NCBI GenBank assembly: GCA_034660395.1
Contig: JAYEJA010000040.1
Location: 1 to 64,000, forward strand
Reading direction: 5' to 3'
Source: JAQVEM01 sp034660395
Lineage (GTDB): Bacteria > Actinomycetota > Humimicrobiia > Humimicrobiales > Humimicrobiaceae
Length of the DNA stretch: 64,000 nt
Shown here: piece after piece, positions 17,720 through 27,113 of the stretch
Numbering within the stretch: the stretch's first letter is position 1
Layout: each line of letters begins with the position of its first letter
Notes under the pieces: generated by a model
Told to the model about the DNA's origin: nothing
The model's input: the letters and a program-made list of their open reading frames with translations, nothing else
Database searches by the model: none
Position numbers and translations under genes: made by a program

Positions 17720-18856
17720 ATGAAATCCAATAAGGCAATGATAATGGCAGCGGGTCTCGGAACAAGGCTCAGGCCGCTTACTGACCTTATATCAAAACCA
17801 ATGGCGCCAATAGTTAACAGGCCGGTTATGGAACATATTGTAAGGCTTCTGGCAAAACATAATTTCACAGATATAATCTGTAACCTGCACTGGTATCCTG
17901 ATGTAATAAAGGATTATTTTGGTGACGGCTCTAAGTGGGGCGTTAATATATTTTATTCCTATGAAAAGAAGCTGCTTGGAACTGCCGGTGGAGTAAATAA
18001 TGTAGAAGATTTTTTTAAGAACGAAACATTTCTGGTTATAAGCGGTGATTCTTTGACCGATATCAACCTGACGGGAGCTAAGGAGTTTCATAAAAATAAG
18101 GGAGGGATTGCAACACTTGTATTGACAGAAGTTGAAGATACGTCCCAGTATGGAGTGGTGATAATAGACGGAGATAAAAGGATAAAAGGATTCCAGGAGA
18201 AGCCGTTAAGCGGTGAGGTAAAGTCAAATCTGGCAAACTGCGGAATATATTTTTTTGAACCCGGTATTTTTGATTTTATGCCGAAGAAAGGCGAATTCTG
18301 TGATTTCGGCAAGAGTGTCTTTCCGGGCCTTTTAAAAAAGAATATTGGATATTACGGGTATGATCACAGCCAGTACTGGAATGATGTAGGCAGCCTTGAT
18401 GAGTATCAGCAGGGAAACTTTGATGCCCTTGAAGGCAAAGTTAATGTGGAAATTCCAGGAAAGAAAATAAAGGAAGGGCTCTGGGTAGGTAAAAATTGTA
18501 AAATCCAGGAAGGGGTAATAATAATTCCGCCTGTATGTATCGGTGACAACTGCACCATAAAGAAAGGCGCAAAACTTTTTGGTCCGATAATTCTGGGAAA
18601 TGATACAATTGTGGATGAAAGGGCAGTATTATACAGGGGTATAAAATGGGGAAGCGGCTATATAGGTAAGGATGCTTCTCTGATAGGCGCTATTATAGGG
18701 TATAATGCAAAAATAAAGGATAAAGCCTCTGTTCTTGAAAAGGCAGTTATCGGCTCAAGGAGCATAATAAAGGACGGAATAAAAATTCACCCCAGCGTGA
18801 AAATAATGTCTGATAAAGTAATAGATATTGATACGAAAGAAACCGGAAAAGATTAA
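17720..18856 (+). CDS. Sugar-phosphate nucleotidyltransferase with beta-helix
   Basis: 378 residues. Nucleotidyltransferase signature IMAAGLGTRLRPLTDLISKPMAPI, KLLGTAGGVNNVEDFF, and YWNDVGSLDEYQQGNF, then hexapeptide repeats (VWVGKNCKIQEG-like, IGDNCTIKKGAKLFG). It is a paralogue of the 10579 gene. It is probably another mannose-1-phosphate guanylyltransferase or a glucose-1-phosphate enzyme; the substrate cannot be told. Confidence 0.78.
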   Translation: MKSNKAMIMAAGLGTRLRPLTDLISKPMAPIVNRPVMEHIVRLLAKHNFTDIICNLHWYPDVIKDYFGDGSKWGVNIFYSYEKKLLGTAGGVNNVEDFFKNETFLVISGDSLTDINLTGAKEFHKNKGGIATLVLTEVEDTSQYGVVIIDGDKRIKGFQEKPLSGEVKSNLANCGIYFFEPGIFDFMPKKGEFCDFGKSVFPGLLKKNIGYYGYDHSQYWNDVGSLDEYQQGNFDALEGKVNVEIPGKKIKEGLWVGKNCKIQEGVIIIPPVCIGDNCTIKKGAKLFGPIILGNDTIVDERAVLYRGIKWGSGYIGKDASLIGAIIGYNAKIKDKASVLEKAVIGSRSIIKDGIKIHPSVKIMSDKVIDIDTKETGKD

Positions 18857-19538
18857 TAAAACAAGTTTTTTAGATATTCTAAAAGATATCATCACACCGC
18901 CGCTGTGTGCTGTTTGTGGTAATATTGAACCTGCATTACTATGCGACCAATGTTTATCCGGAATTAACAGGATTGGTGATAATGTGTGCAGTTATTGCGG
19001 CAGGCCTTTACCAGCGGATGAGAAAAGCGGCGTGAGATGCAATTTCTGCAGGATAGATAATTTTAATTTTTACAGGCACAGAAGTTTTGCCGTTTACAGC
19101 GGAGGAATAAAAAAGATAATAAAAAAGTACAAATATGATAGGATATATGCATTAAAGAAGATTATCAGCATATTCTTTAAGAAAATATATGTTAAAAACT
19201 ACAAATATGAAAAAATAGATTATCTGGAAACAGTCCCGGGAATGCATATGGAAATGATTTGTGAATCGTTGTCAGGGTTAATTAAAATTCCATTTATTGG
19301 TAATATAATAAGGATAAAGAAAATTTTAAAACAGCAGGGTCTAGATTTTAACCAGAGAAAAAATAATATAAGAAATGCCTTTAAAGTCAGGAATTGCCTG
19401 GTATATTCCGGTAAAAATATCCTTGTTATAGATGATGTCTGGACTACCGGGAGTACGTTGACCGAAATTTCTGGTGTCTTAAAAAAGGCAGGTGCTGAAA
19501 GGGTTTATCTATTAACTCTGGCAAGGGGGTTAAAATAA
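18828..19538 (+). CDS. ComF-family phosphoribosyltransferase-like protein
   Basis: 236 residues. An N-terminal double zinc finger (PPLCAVCGN, LLCDQCL, CSYCGRPL, CNFCR) and a C-terminal PRTase motif NILVIDDVWTTGSTLTE, the ComF/GntX layout. ComF takes part in DNA uptake in competent bacteria, but many homologues occur without known competence. The TTG start at 18828 overlaps the preceding gene by 29 bases. The domestic PRPP loop is intact; the middle region is diverged and lysine-rich. Confidence 0.8.
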   Translation: MIRKKPEKINKTSFLDILKDIITPPLCAVCGNIEPALLCDQCLSGINRIGDNVCSYCGRPLPADEKSGVRCNFCRIDNFNFYRHRSFAVYSGGIKKIIKKYKYDRIYALKKIISIFFKKIYVKNYKYEKIDYLETVPGMHMEMICESLSGLIKIPFIGNIIRIKKILKQQGLDFNQRKNNIRNAFKVRNCLVYSGKNILVIDDVWTTGSTLTEISGVLKKAGAERVYLLTLARGLK

Positions 19539-19756
19539 AAAAGTCCAGGTTAAAGGGAAAAGTAAAATGGTTCAGCCCGGAAAACGGGTTTGGATTTATA
19601 GCGGCGGAATCCGAGGGCAATGGGGATATTTTTGTAAGGTATTCTTCCATACAGATGGACGGGTTCAAGTCACTTAAAGAGGGACAGAAGGTTGAGTTTG
19701 AATTGGATAAAGATGAAAGGGGATATGTTGCAAAAAAGGTAGTGGTGGTAGATTGA
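19535..19756 (+). CDS. Cold-shock domain protein with non-canonical start
   Basis: A 73-codon frame: LKGKVKWFSPENGFGFIAA carries RNP1 and DIFVRYSSI carries RNP2, so it is a CspA-type single-strand nucleic-acid-binding protein. The usual His of RNP2 is replaced. No ATG, GTG or TTG occurs in frame between the upstream stop (19496) and the conserved domain. The best start is ATA at 19535, five bases after AAGGGGG (19523-19529) and overlapping the comF stop, which suggests coupled translation. ATT at 19511 is a less likely alternative. Confidence 0.8.
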   Translation: MKKSRLKGKVKWFSPENGFGFIAAESEGNGDIFVRYSSIQMDGFKSLKEGQKVEFELDKDERGYVAKKVVVVD

Positions 19757-19836
19757 TGAATAGTGTAAAGATGATTGGAGAATTTTATTATTAAATTTTA
19801 ACAGAATTGAAATAGGCCAGGTAACAGGAGGTAAGT

Positions 19837-20406
19837 ATGGCAGATTTTATTATTAAGAGCAAAAATATAAAGCTGGATGACGAAATTCGCAGTTATGCCG
19901 AGAAGAAAATTAAAAGTAAGATACAAAGGATTTTAGATAAAGTTATAAAAATGGAGTTAAAGCTTACATTTGAAAAAAACCCGAGAATAAATTTAAACAA
20001 TGTTGCGGAAGTTACAGTTTTTACTACGTGTTCGGTAATAAGGGCGGCTGACTCAGGAGCGGATGTTTTTGTAGCGATAGATAAAGTGAACAGCAAACTG
20101 GAGAGATTAATAAAAAAATATAAAGGCAAACTTGTTGACAGGGGAAGGAAAGGAAGCAGCCGTAAGGAAAGGGACAATATTGCAAGGGCAGATAGGAGCT
20201 CTAAAAGCATTGATGAAAAGATTAAAAAATCAATAGTAAAGAATAAGACTTTCACTTTAAAACCGTTGTCTCCTGAAGAAGCAGTACTGCAGATGGAGAT
20301 GCTGGGACATGACTTTTTTGTCTTCATTAATTCAGAAACCGAAAGAACAGCAGTAGTGTATCGCCGAAAAGATAAGAATTACGGTTTGATAGAGCCTTCT
20401 ATATAA
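19837..20406 (+). CDS. hpf: Ribosome hibernation promoting factor, long form
   Basis: 189 residues. N-terminal S30AE/YfiA domain (FIIKSKNIKLDDEIRSYAEKKI; basic, binds the 30S decoding site) and a C-terminal dimerisation domain (FTLKPLSPEEAVLQMEMLGHDFFVFIN ... VVYRRKDKNYGLIEP), joined by a basic linker. The long form drives 100S ribosome dimers in starvation. GGAGG lies before the ATG. It precedes secA, as in many Gram-positives. Confidence 0.93.
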   Translation: MADFIIKSKNIKLDDEIRSYAEKKIKSKIQRILDKVIKMELKLTFEKNPRINLNNVAEVTVFTTCSVIRAADSGADVFVAIDKVNSKLERLIKKYKGKLVDRGRKGSSRKERDNIARADRSSKSIDEKIKKSIVKNKTFTLKPLSPEEAVLQMEMLGHDFFVFINSETERTAVVYRRKDKNYGLIEPSI

Positions 20407-20434
20407 TTGAGTTAATATGTACGGGGTGACGTAA

Positions 20435-22984
20435 ATGTTTGAGAAAATTACGAATATACTTAAATTTGGTGAAGGTAGAAGAGAAAAAAAATATAAGGAC
20501 CTGATAAGCAGAATAAACAGTCTTGAGAATAGCGTCAGTTCGCTTTCAGACAGCAGTCTTTCAGAAAAGACTTCAGAGTTCAAAAGAAGATATGAAAATG
20601 GTGAAAGCTGTGAAGAACTGATGCCTGAAGCTTTTGCAGTTGTAAGGGAGACTGCAAAAAGAACTCTCGGCATGAGGCATTTCGATGTTCAGATAATGGG
20701 AGGAATCGTTCTTTTTGAAGGAAAAATTGCCGAAATGAAAACAGGTGAAGGTAAAACACTGGCAGCAACTCTTCCGGTTTATTTAAATTCAATAGCCGGC
20801 ACCAGCACTCATATAGTAACTGTCAATGATTACCTTGCCAGGAGGGACAGCGAGTGGATGGGTGAAGTTTATAAATTTCTTGGATTGAAAGTAGGCCTTA
20901 TACAGCATGGAATGCCTTCTTCTGAAAAAAAGGAGCAGTACAGGTCCGATGTGGTATATGGGACAAATAACGAATTCGGGTTTGACTACCTGAGGGACAA
21001 TATGGTAATGAGCAGGGATAATATGGTGCAGAACGGGCATCCCTATGTTATTGTTGATGAAGTTGACAGCATTCTTATAGATGAAGCCAGGACCCCCCTT
21101 ATAATATCGGGAGTTGCTTATGGGACTACCGATATTTACAGGAAATTTACCAGGATAGTGCCGCAGTTGAAAAAAGACGAAGATTTCGAAATAGATGAAA
21201 AGGCCAAGACGGCCGCAATTACAGAGCAGGGTGTAGAAAAAGTAGAGGGGATACTTAATATAGAAAATTTATATAGCCCTTCAAATTATCTTTACATACA
21301 TTCATTAAATCAATCCCTTAAGGCGTATCACCTTTTTAAAAAGGACGTAGATTATATGATAAAGAATGGAGAAGTCGTTATTGTTGATGAATTTACCGGG
21401 AGGCTTATGCCCGGGAGAAGATACAGCGAAGGCCTGCATCAGGCCATAGAGGCAAAAGAAGGAGCAAAGGTAAAAGATGAAAACCAGACGCTTGCCACTG
21501 TTACAATCCAGAATTATTTCAGGATGTATGAGAAGATAGCAGGCATGACCGGAACGGCATTAACCGAGGCGGCTGAGTTCAGGCATATATATAATCTTGA
21601 AACTGTTGTTATACCAACCAACGAGCCGATGATAAGGAAGGACCTTTCTGACCTTATTTACAAGACCGAGGAAGTGAAGTTTGAAAGGGTTGTAGAAGAT
21701 ATAGTTTCAAGGTATGAGAAGGGACAGCCGGTTCTGGTTGGGACTATATCCATTGAGAAATCGGAGAGGTTAAGCCGAATGCTGAAGAGAAGGGGCGTGC
21801 CCCATCAGGTCTTAAATGCGCGGTACCACGAGAAGGAAGCAGAGATTATTGCCGGGGCAGGTCAGAAAGGCGCTGTTACCATAGCTACCAATATGGCAGG
21901 AAGAGGAACTGATATAGTGCTGGGTGAAGGAGTAGTTGAACTCGGCGGCCTTCATGTGCTGGGGACTGAAAGGCACGAGAGCAGGAGAATAGATAATCAG
22001 CTGAGAGGAAGGAGCGGCCGTCAGGGAGACATTGGCTCAAGCCAGTTTTATTTAAGCACCGAGGATGACCTTCTCAGACTTTTTGGCTCGGAGAGAATTT
22101 ATAAGGTGATGGATACTTTTAATTTTCCCGATGACCTGCCGATTCAGCATAATATGATAAGCAGGGCGATAGAAAATGCGCAGAGACAGGTAGAGGGAAG
22201 GAATTTCGCGATAAGGAAACATGTGCTTGAATATGACGATGTTATAAATAAGCAGAGGGAAGTAATTTATACGAGAAGGCGAAATATTCTTGAGAAAGAC
22301 GACCTGAAACAGATGGCTCTTGATATGATTGGGGATGTAGTAAAAAAAGGTGTTGATATTCATGTAAATCCTTCAGATTACCCCGAGAAATGGGATCTTG
22401 AGAACCTTTCCAATTATCTAACCCCTTTATTTACGGCTGATGTGGTAAACGGGGTTATAGACAGGAAAAAGATGGTCGAGGGCAGGTGGAGTCCTGAAGA
22501 TTTAAAAAAGGAGTTGCTGGATAAAGTTTACGGGATTTACGAAAAGAGAGAAGATGAATATTCTTCCCCGGTTATAAGGAAGCTGGAAAAGGTAGTCATG
22601 CTTAAGGTTATTGATAACATGTGGAGAGGGCATCTTCTTGAGATGGATTACTTAAAGGAAGGTATAGGGCTCAGGGCAATAGGGCAGAGGGACCCGCAGG
22701 TAGAGTATAAAAGGGAAGCATTTCACCTTTTTAAAGAGCTTATGGGAGAGATTGAGTTTGATACGGTTAAATTACTTTTTAATGCCAGGATAGTTAAACA
22801 GGATAAGCGGGAGGAAGCTGAGGCTAAAAAAGGCCTGAAAATAGGGAATGTAACTGCGAGCGGTCCGGCAAAATCCGGTGCGGGAGCGTTAAAAACAAAG
22901 CCGGTGACAAAAAAGAAAATTGGGCGAAACGATCCCTGCCCCTGTGGAAGCGGAAAGAAGTATAAACACTGTTGCGGAAGATGA
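20435..22984 (+). CDS. secA: Preprotein translocase ATPase
   Basis: 849 residues, full length. Drives Sec-dependent export through SecYEG. Walker A MKTGEGKTLAATLPVYLN, Walker B DEVDSILIDEARTPLIISG, helicase motif ATNMAGRGTDIVLGEGV, and GRSGRQGDIGSSQFYLSTEDDLLRLFG. It ends with the zinc-binding SEC-C tail NDPCPCGSGKKYKHCCGR. Between them lie the PPXD and helical scaffold domains. Confidence 0.97.
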   Translation: MFEKITNILKFGEGRREKKYKDLISRINSLENSVSSLSDSSLSEKTSEFKRRYENGESCEELMPEAFAVVRETAKRTLGMRHFDVQIMGGIVLFEGKIAEMKTGEGKTLAATLPVYLNSIAGTSTHIVTVNDYLARRDSEWMGEVYKFLGLKVGLIQHGMPSSEKKEQYRSDVVYGTNNEFGFDYLRDNMVMSRDNMVQNGHPYVIVDEVDSILIDEARTPLIISGVAYGTTDIYRKFTRIVPQLKKDEDFEIDEKAKTAAITEQGVEKVEGILNIENLYSPSNYLYIHSLNQSLKAYHLFKKDVDYMIKNGEVVIVDEFTGRLMPGRRYSEGLHQAIEAKEGAKVKDENQTLATVTIQNYFRMYEKIAGMTGTALTEAAEFRHIYNLETVVIPTNEPMIRKDLSDLIYKTEEVKFERVVEDIVSRYEKGQPVLVGTISIEKSERLSRMLKRRGVPHQVLNARYHEKEAEIIAGAGQKGAVTIATNMAGRGTDIVLGEGVVELGGLHVLGTERHESRRIDNQLRGRSGRQGDIGSSQFYLSTEDDLLRLFGSERIYKVMDTFNFPDDLPIQHNMISRAIENAQRQVEGRNFAIRKHVLEYDDVINKQREVIYTRRRNILEKDDLKQMALDMIGDVVKKGVDIHVNPSDYPEKWDLENLSNYLTPLFTADVVNGVIDRKKMVEGRWSPEDLKKELLDKVYGIYEKREDEYSSPVIRKLEKVVMLKVIDNMWRGHLLEMDYLKEGIGLRAIGQRDPQVEYKREAFHLFKELMGEIEFDTVKLLFNARIVKQDKREEAEAKKGLKIGNVTASGPAKSGAGALKTKPVTKKKIGRNDPCPCGSGKKYKHCCGR

Positions 22985-23059
22985 GTGACCTGATTGAGGA
23001 AAAAGCAATAATATTATGAATATTAAATATAATTTGTATAAACTGGCCGGAGGGTTTTA

Positions 23060-24164
23060 ATGGTAGAAGACTATAAATCAAGAATGGATAAATTATTAAA
23101 AAAGCTCGTTTTTTTAAAAAACTGTCTTTGAAGCAGACAGGAAAAATAAAAGACTGGATAAGCTGCAGAAAAAAACCCTTTCTAAGGATTTCTGGGAGGA
23201 CAGGACCGGGGCGCAGTCAGTAACCCGTGAGATTGCAGCTCTAAAGGATATAGCTGATAGAATTAAAGATATAGAAGAAAAAACTGAAAATGTACGTATG
23301 GCCCTTGAGATACTTGAAAACGAAGAAGATAAAAAGGTAGAAAAAGAGCTGGCAGTAACCCTGGATGAAATAGAAAAATTACTGTCAGACCTGGAAGAAG
23401 ATGCGGTATTAAACGGCAAGTATGATTCTTCCCAGGCTGTAATTAATATTCACCCCGGAGCGGGGGGCACTGAATCTCAGGACTGGGCAGAGATGCTTCT
23501 CAGGATGTATAAGCGCTGGATAGAGGGAAAAGGATTCTCTTATAAAATAAATGATTATCAGGCAGGAGAAGAAGCAGGGATTAAAAATGTTACTCTTACG
23601 GTAACAGGCAAGAACGCATACGGGCTTCTTAAATCGGAAAAAGGGATTCACCGGCTGGTAAGAATTTCACCTTTTGACTCGTCCAAACGAAGGCATACTT
23701 CTTTTGCATCGGTAGATATAGTCCCGCTTATGGACAGGGATATTGATATTAAACTAAACAAGGAAGATTTAAAGATAGAAACTTTTAAGTCAAGCAGTGC
23801 AGGAGGGCAGCATGTAAATGTAACGGATTCGGCAGTAAGGATTACGCATCTGCCTACTGGAATAGTGGTCCAGTGCCAGAATGAGAGGTCCCAGACGCTT
23901 AATAAACAATCTGCTGCCCAGATTCTTAAGTCAAGATTGTTCGAGCTGGAGAGGGAAAAAAGCAAAGAAGAAATTAGTAAGGTAAGGGGCGAAAAAAAGG
24001 ATATTGGATGGGGGAATCAGATAAGAAGCTATATTCTCCAGCCCTATCAGTTGATTAAAGACCACAGGACGGGCGTTGAAATTGGAAATGTCCAGTCGGT
24101 GCTGGATGGTAATATAGATTTGCTGATAAGAAGTTTTCTTGAAAAAAATTTATACAAAGCGTAA
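23060..24164 (+). CDS. prfB: Peptide chain release factor 2, 5' end in several frames
   Basis: The main frame is open from 23100 to 24164 and holds the RF2 signatures: SPFDSSKRRHTSFASVDI (SPF stop-codon reading) and SSSAGGQHVNVTDSAVR (GGQ). The start ATG 23060 (MVEDYKSRMDKLL) is in another frame, which hits TAA at 23114. A CTTTGA motif at 23125-23130 stands where RF2 genes carry the autoregulatory +1 frameshift, but it lies in a third frame and lacks the usual AGGGGG upstream. Adding one A near 23098-23102 and removing one near 23159-23161 would give a normal RF2 N-terminus with a +1 shift at CTTTGA. Sequencing errors in A-runs are likely; real changes are possible. Confidence 0.85.
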
Positions 24165-24210
24165 ACTCTTGATTATTAAAATCAGGGGAGGATGAAAGAG
24201 CCGGCTTCAA

Positions 24211-24897
24211 ATGAATATGATTGAATTTAGAGATGTGAGTAAAATATATGATGATAATACGGCAGCTTTAAAGAAGATAAATCTGGTCATAAAAAAAGGT
24301 GAATTTCTCTTTCTGGTTGGACCGAGCGGCTCCGGTAAATCTACATTTATAAAGATAATTATTAAAGAAATAAGTGAAAGCAGCGGAAGTGTATTTATAG
24401 CAGGTAAAAATATCTGTAACCTTAAAACAGGAAAAATTCCCCAGTTAAGAAGAAATGTAGGATGCGTTTTTCAGGATTTCAAGCTTCTGCCGGATAGGAC
24501 CATCTTTGAAAATGTCGCCTTTGCTCTTGAAGTTATTGGAAAACCCGGCTATGAAATAAAAATCCTGGTTCCGCAGGTTTTAAAACTGGTAGGTTTATCC
24601 AATAGGATGGATTCATATCCGAATCAGCTTTCAGGCGGTGAGCAGCAGAGGGTCTCTATCGCAAGAGCTTTTGTTAACCGTCCGCCCATACTTCTTGCGG
24701 ATGAGCCCACGGGTAATCTCGACCCTACGACTTCAGAGGGAATTACGAAGATACTGTCCCGGATAAATATTATAGGCACTACCGTGCTTATGGCCACGCA
24801 TGACAGGAACATAGTAAATTCCATGAGAAGAAGGGTCGTAGAGCTGGAGGAAGGAGAAATGATCAGGGACCAGAAGAGAGGAGTGTACGGGGATTAA
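24211..24897 (+). CDS. ftsE: Cell division ABC transporter ATPase
   Basis: 228 residues. Walker A VGPSGSGKSTFIKII, signature QLSGGEQQRVSIARAFV, Walker B ILLADEPTGNLD, His-loop ATHD. It pairs with FtsX and transmits ATP hydrolysis to periplasmic or wall-side murein hydrolases at the septum. ATG 24217 (MIEFRDV) is an alternative start. Its stop overlaps the ftsX ATG in TAATG. Confidence 0.95.
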   Translation: MNMIEFRDVSKIYDDNTAALKKINLVIKKGEFLFLVGPSGSGKSTFIKIIIKEISESSGSVFIAGKNICNLKTGKIPQLRRNVGCVFQDFKLLPDRTIFENVAFALEVIGKPGYEIKILVPQVLKLVGLSNRMDSYPNQLSGGEQQRVSIARAFVNRPPILLADEPTGNLDPTTSEGITKILSRINIIGTTVLMATHDRNIVNSMRRRVVELEEGEMIRDQKRGVYGD

Positions 24898-25805
24898 TGG
24901 TAAGGCCGAAGTATTTTTTTAGTGAAACCTTTATCAGTCTGAGAAGAAACTTCTTTATGGGGTTTACTGCCATTACTACTGTAGCCATTACGCTATTTAT
25001 AGTAGGCTTATTTTCCCTGATAGTATATGACATCCAGGGTGTAATAAATTCGGTAAAGAGTGAAGTGGAGCTGGAAGTTTATCTTGAAGACGATATCTCC
25101 GAAGAGCTGAGGGACTTTATAGAGCAGGAGGTATTAAGCTGGCAAGAAGTTGATTCCATAAATTATGTATCAAAAGAGCAGGCACTGGAAAGTTTTAAGA
25201 AACAGTATGAAGGAAGTGATATTTTAAAGGAGATCGGAGGTAATCCCCTGCCGGCTTCTTTTGAGATAACCTTAAAAAGCCCCGAGAAAATAGACCGGGT
25301 GGCACTGCGCTTCTATGATAAGGATGGTAATTTCATAGAGGGAGTTAATGATGTAATATGGGGGAAGGATTACGTCAATAAACTTTTTTCGATAACTGCA
25401 ATAATAGGTACGGTGGCATTTCTTATAATAATAGTGCTGCTGCTGGCAGCTATTGTCCTGATATTCAATACCATAAGACTCTCAATTTATTCACGCCGTA
25501 AGGAAATAGAGGTTATGAAGCTTGTCGGTGCAACTAACTGGTTTGTAAGGATACCTTTCCTGTTTGAAGGTTTTTTTGAAGGATTTGCAGGAGGCACTGT
25601 CTCTGTGATACTGCTTTATTTTATTGGTAATTTCTTGCTTGTAAAAGGGGAAAGGATAATCGCGGATACCATGCGGATTAAAGAACTTGCAATGATTGGA
25701 AGCGGGAATGTTATTTTCTACGTATATATAGGTATAGTTGTAATGGGAGGGCTTATTGGAATTTTAAGCAGTACTATTGCCCTGAGGGGATATGTCAAGA
25801 TTTAA
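24897..25805 (+). CDS. ftsX: Cell division permease-like protein
   Basis: 302 residues with one N-terminal and three C-terminal membrane helices (FTAITTVAITLFIVGLFSLI; ITAIIGTVAFLIIIVLLLAA; VSVILLYFIGNFLL; VYIGIVVMGGLIGIL) and a large extracellular loop between the first two. The loop activates peptidoglycan hydrolases. RRKEIEVMKLVGATNWFVRIPFLFEG is the conserved cytoplasmic coupling region. Confidence 0.95.
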   Translation: MVRPKYFFSETFISLRRNFFMGFTAITTVAITLFIVGLFSLIVYDIQGVINSVKSEVELEVYLEDDISEELRDFIEQEVLSWQEVDSINYVSKEQALESFKKQYEGSDILKEIGGNPLPASFEITLKSPEKIDRVALRFYDKDGNFIEGVNDVIWGKDYVNKLFSITAIIGTVAFLIIIVLLLAAIVLIFNTIRLSIYSRRKEIEVMKLVGATNWFVRIPFLFEGFFEGFAGGTVSVILLYFIGNFLLVKGERIIADTMRIKELAMIGSGNVIFYVYIGIVVMGGLIGILSSTIALRGYVKI

Positions 25806-25877
25806 TGCTGTCAAAACCGGGAGTTTTAAATTTTTAAAAAAAAGTATTAAAATAGTTATAATAAAAAATGAAATAGA

Positions 25878-27056
25878 ATGATGAGTAAAAGTAAAAACAT
25901 TATAGCCATATTTATAGCAATAATTATGACACTCTCCAGCTTCGGTATTGTGTTTATTTCCGCGCCGGCGCCTGTATATGCCCAGACTCTTGAAGAGGAG
26001 CTGGAGCAGATACAGCAGGAAAGAGAAGAAACACAGGAAAAAATCAAGGAAGCCAAAGAATCTGAAAAACGGTATAAGAATGAGGTAAATCAGGTAGAGG
26101 AAGAGCTGCTGGGCGCATTATCGGACCTGGATGGCCTTAATAACCGGCTGGCCGAGGCAAAAAGCGAATTTGACAGGACCACAATAGAAATGGTTTTAAA
26201 AGAAGAAGAGCTAAAGAACATAGAAGGCGAGCTTGATGAGAGCGTAAATATATTAAACAAGAGAGTTGCCGCCATTTATAAAAATGGGAAGGGTAATATA
26301 CTCGAAATTCTACTCAAGGCGGAAGATTTTCTGGATTTTATATCCCGGCTCAAACTTATGAACCTTTTTGCAGAGCAGGACACACAGCAGGTCCTTTCAA
26401 TTAAGGAAAAGAGAGATGCAACCATAGGAATAAAAAAATCTATAATAGATTTAAGGGATAGACAGGAAGATTACAGGGACAGGGTCGAAAAATTTGTAGC
26501 GCAGGCGGAAGAGAAAGCAAATGAAGTTGAAGGCATATATGATGAAAAGAAAAATTTGCTTTCAAGAACCACTGCCAATAAGAATGCTCTTATCAGGATG
26601 GAGAAAGAGCTTGAGATCAAGGAAGCGGAAGTTAAGAGAATTCTTGAGAGCTATAAATATGGAACTGCACCCTCCGGCAAATTCATGTGGCCTGTGGCAG
26701 GAAGGATAACATCCAGATTTGGTTACAGAATCCACCCTATATTCGGGGTAAGGAGATTCCATACAGGAATAGATATCGCAGCTCCCTATGGAACACTGGT
26801 AAAATCTGCGGACGGGGGGCAGGTCATCCAGGCAGGATATTTCGGGGGATACGGCTACTCCATTATGGTCTATCACGGTGGAGGTTTCGCTACCTGGTAT
26901 GCCCATCTTTCAAGCATCAATGTTTCTGTGGGGCAGTTTGTTGAGAGGGGGCAGGTGATAGGGCTGGTTGGCTCTACGGGATGGAGTACCGGTCCGCATC
27001 TACATTTCGAGGTGAGGATAAACGGAAACGCCAAGGACCCCATGGGTTATCTGTAA
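25878..27056 (+). CDS. Murein hydrolase (activator), coiled coil plus M23
   Basis: 392 residues. Signal peptide (IIAIFIAIIMTLSSFGIVFI, cut after VYA), a coiled coil of about 220 residues rich in E/K/L, and a C-terminal M23 domain with zinc ligands FHTGIDIAAPYGT and PHLHFEVRI. The M23 histidines are present, so it may be active rather than a degenerate EnvC. Position directly after ftsEX and the EnvC-like layout indicate the partner hydrolase opened by FtsX. Confidence 0.9.
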   Translation: MMSKSKNIIAIFIAIIMTLSSFGIVFISAPAPVYAQTLEEELEQIQQEREETQEKIKEAKESEKRYKNEVNQVEEELLGALSDLDGLNNRLAEAKSEFDRTTIEMVLKEEELKNIEGELDESVNILNKRVAAIYKNGKGNILEILLKAEDFLDFISRLKLMNLFAEQDTQQVLSIKEKRDATIGIKKSIIDLRDRQEDYRDRVEKFVAQAEEKANEVEGIYDEKKNLLSRTTANKNALIRMEKELEIKEAEVKRILESYKYGTAPSGKFMWPVAGRITSRFGYRIHPIFGVRRFHTGIDIAAPYGTLVKSADGGQVIQAGYFGGYGYSIMVYHGGGFATWYAHLSSINVSVGQFVERGQVIGLVGSTGWSTGPHLHFEVRINGNAKDPMGYL

Positions 27057-27113
27057 GGGTTAATTAAAGAATTTAAATAATTGGATTGGAATAGGAAAGG
27101 CGATGTTTATTAA

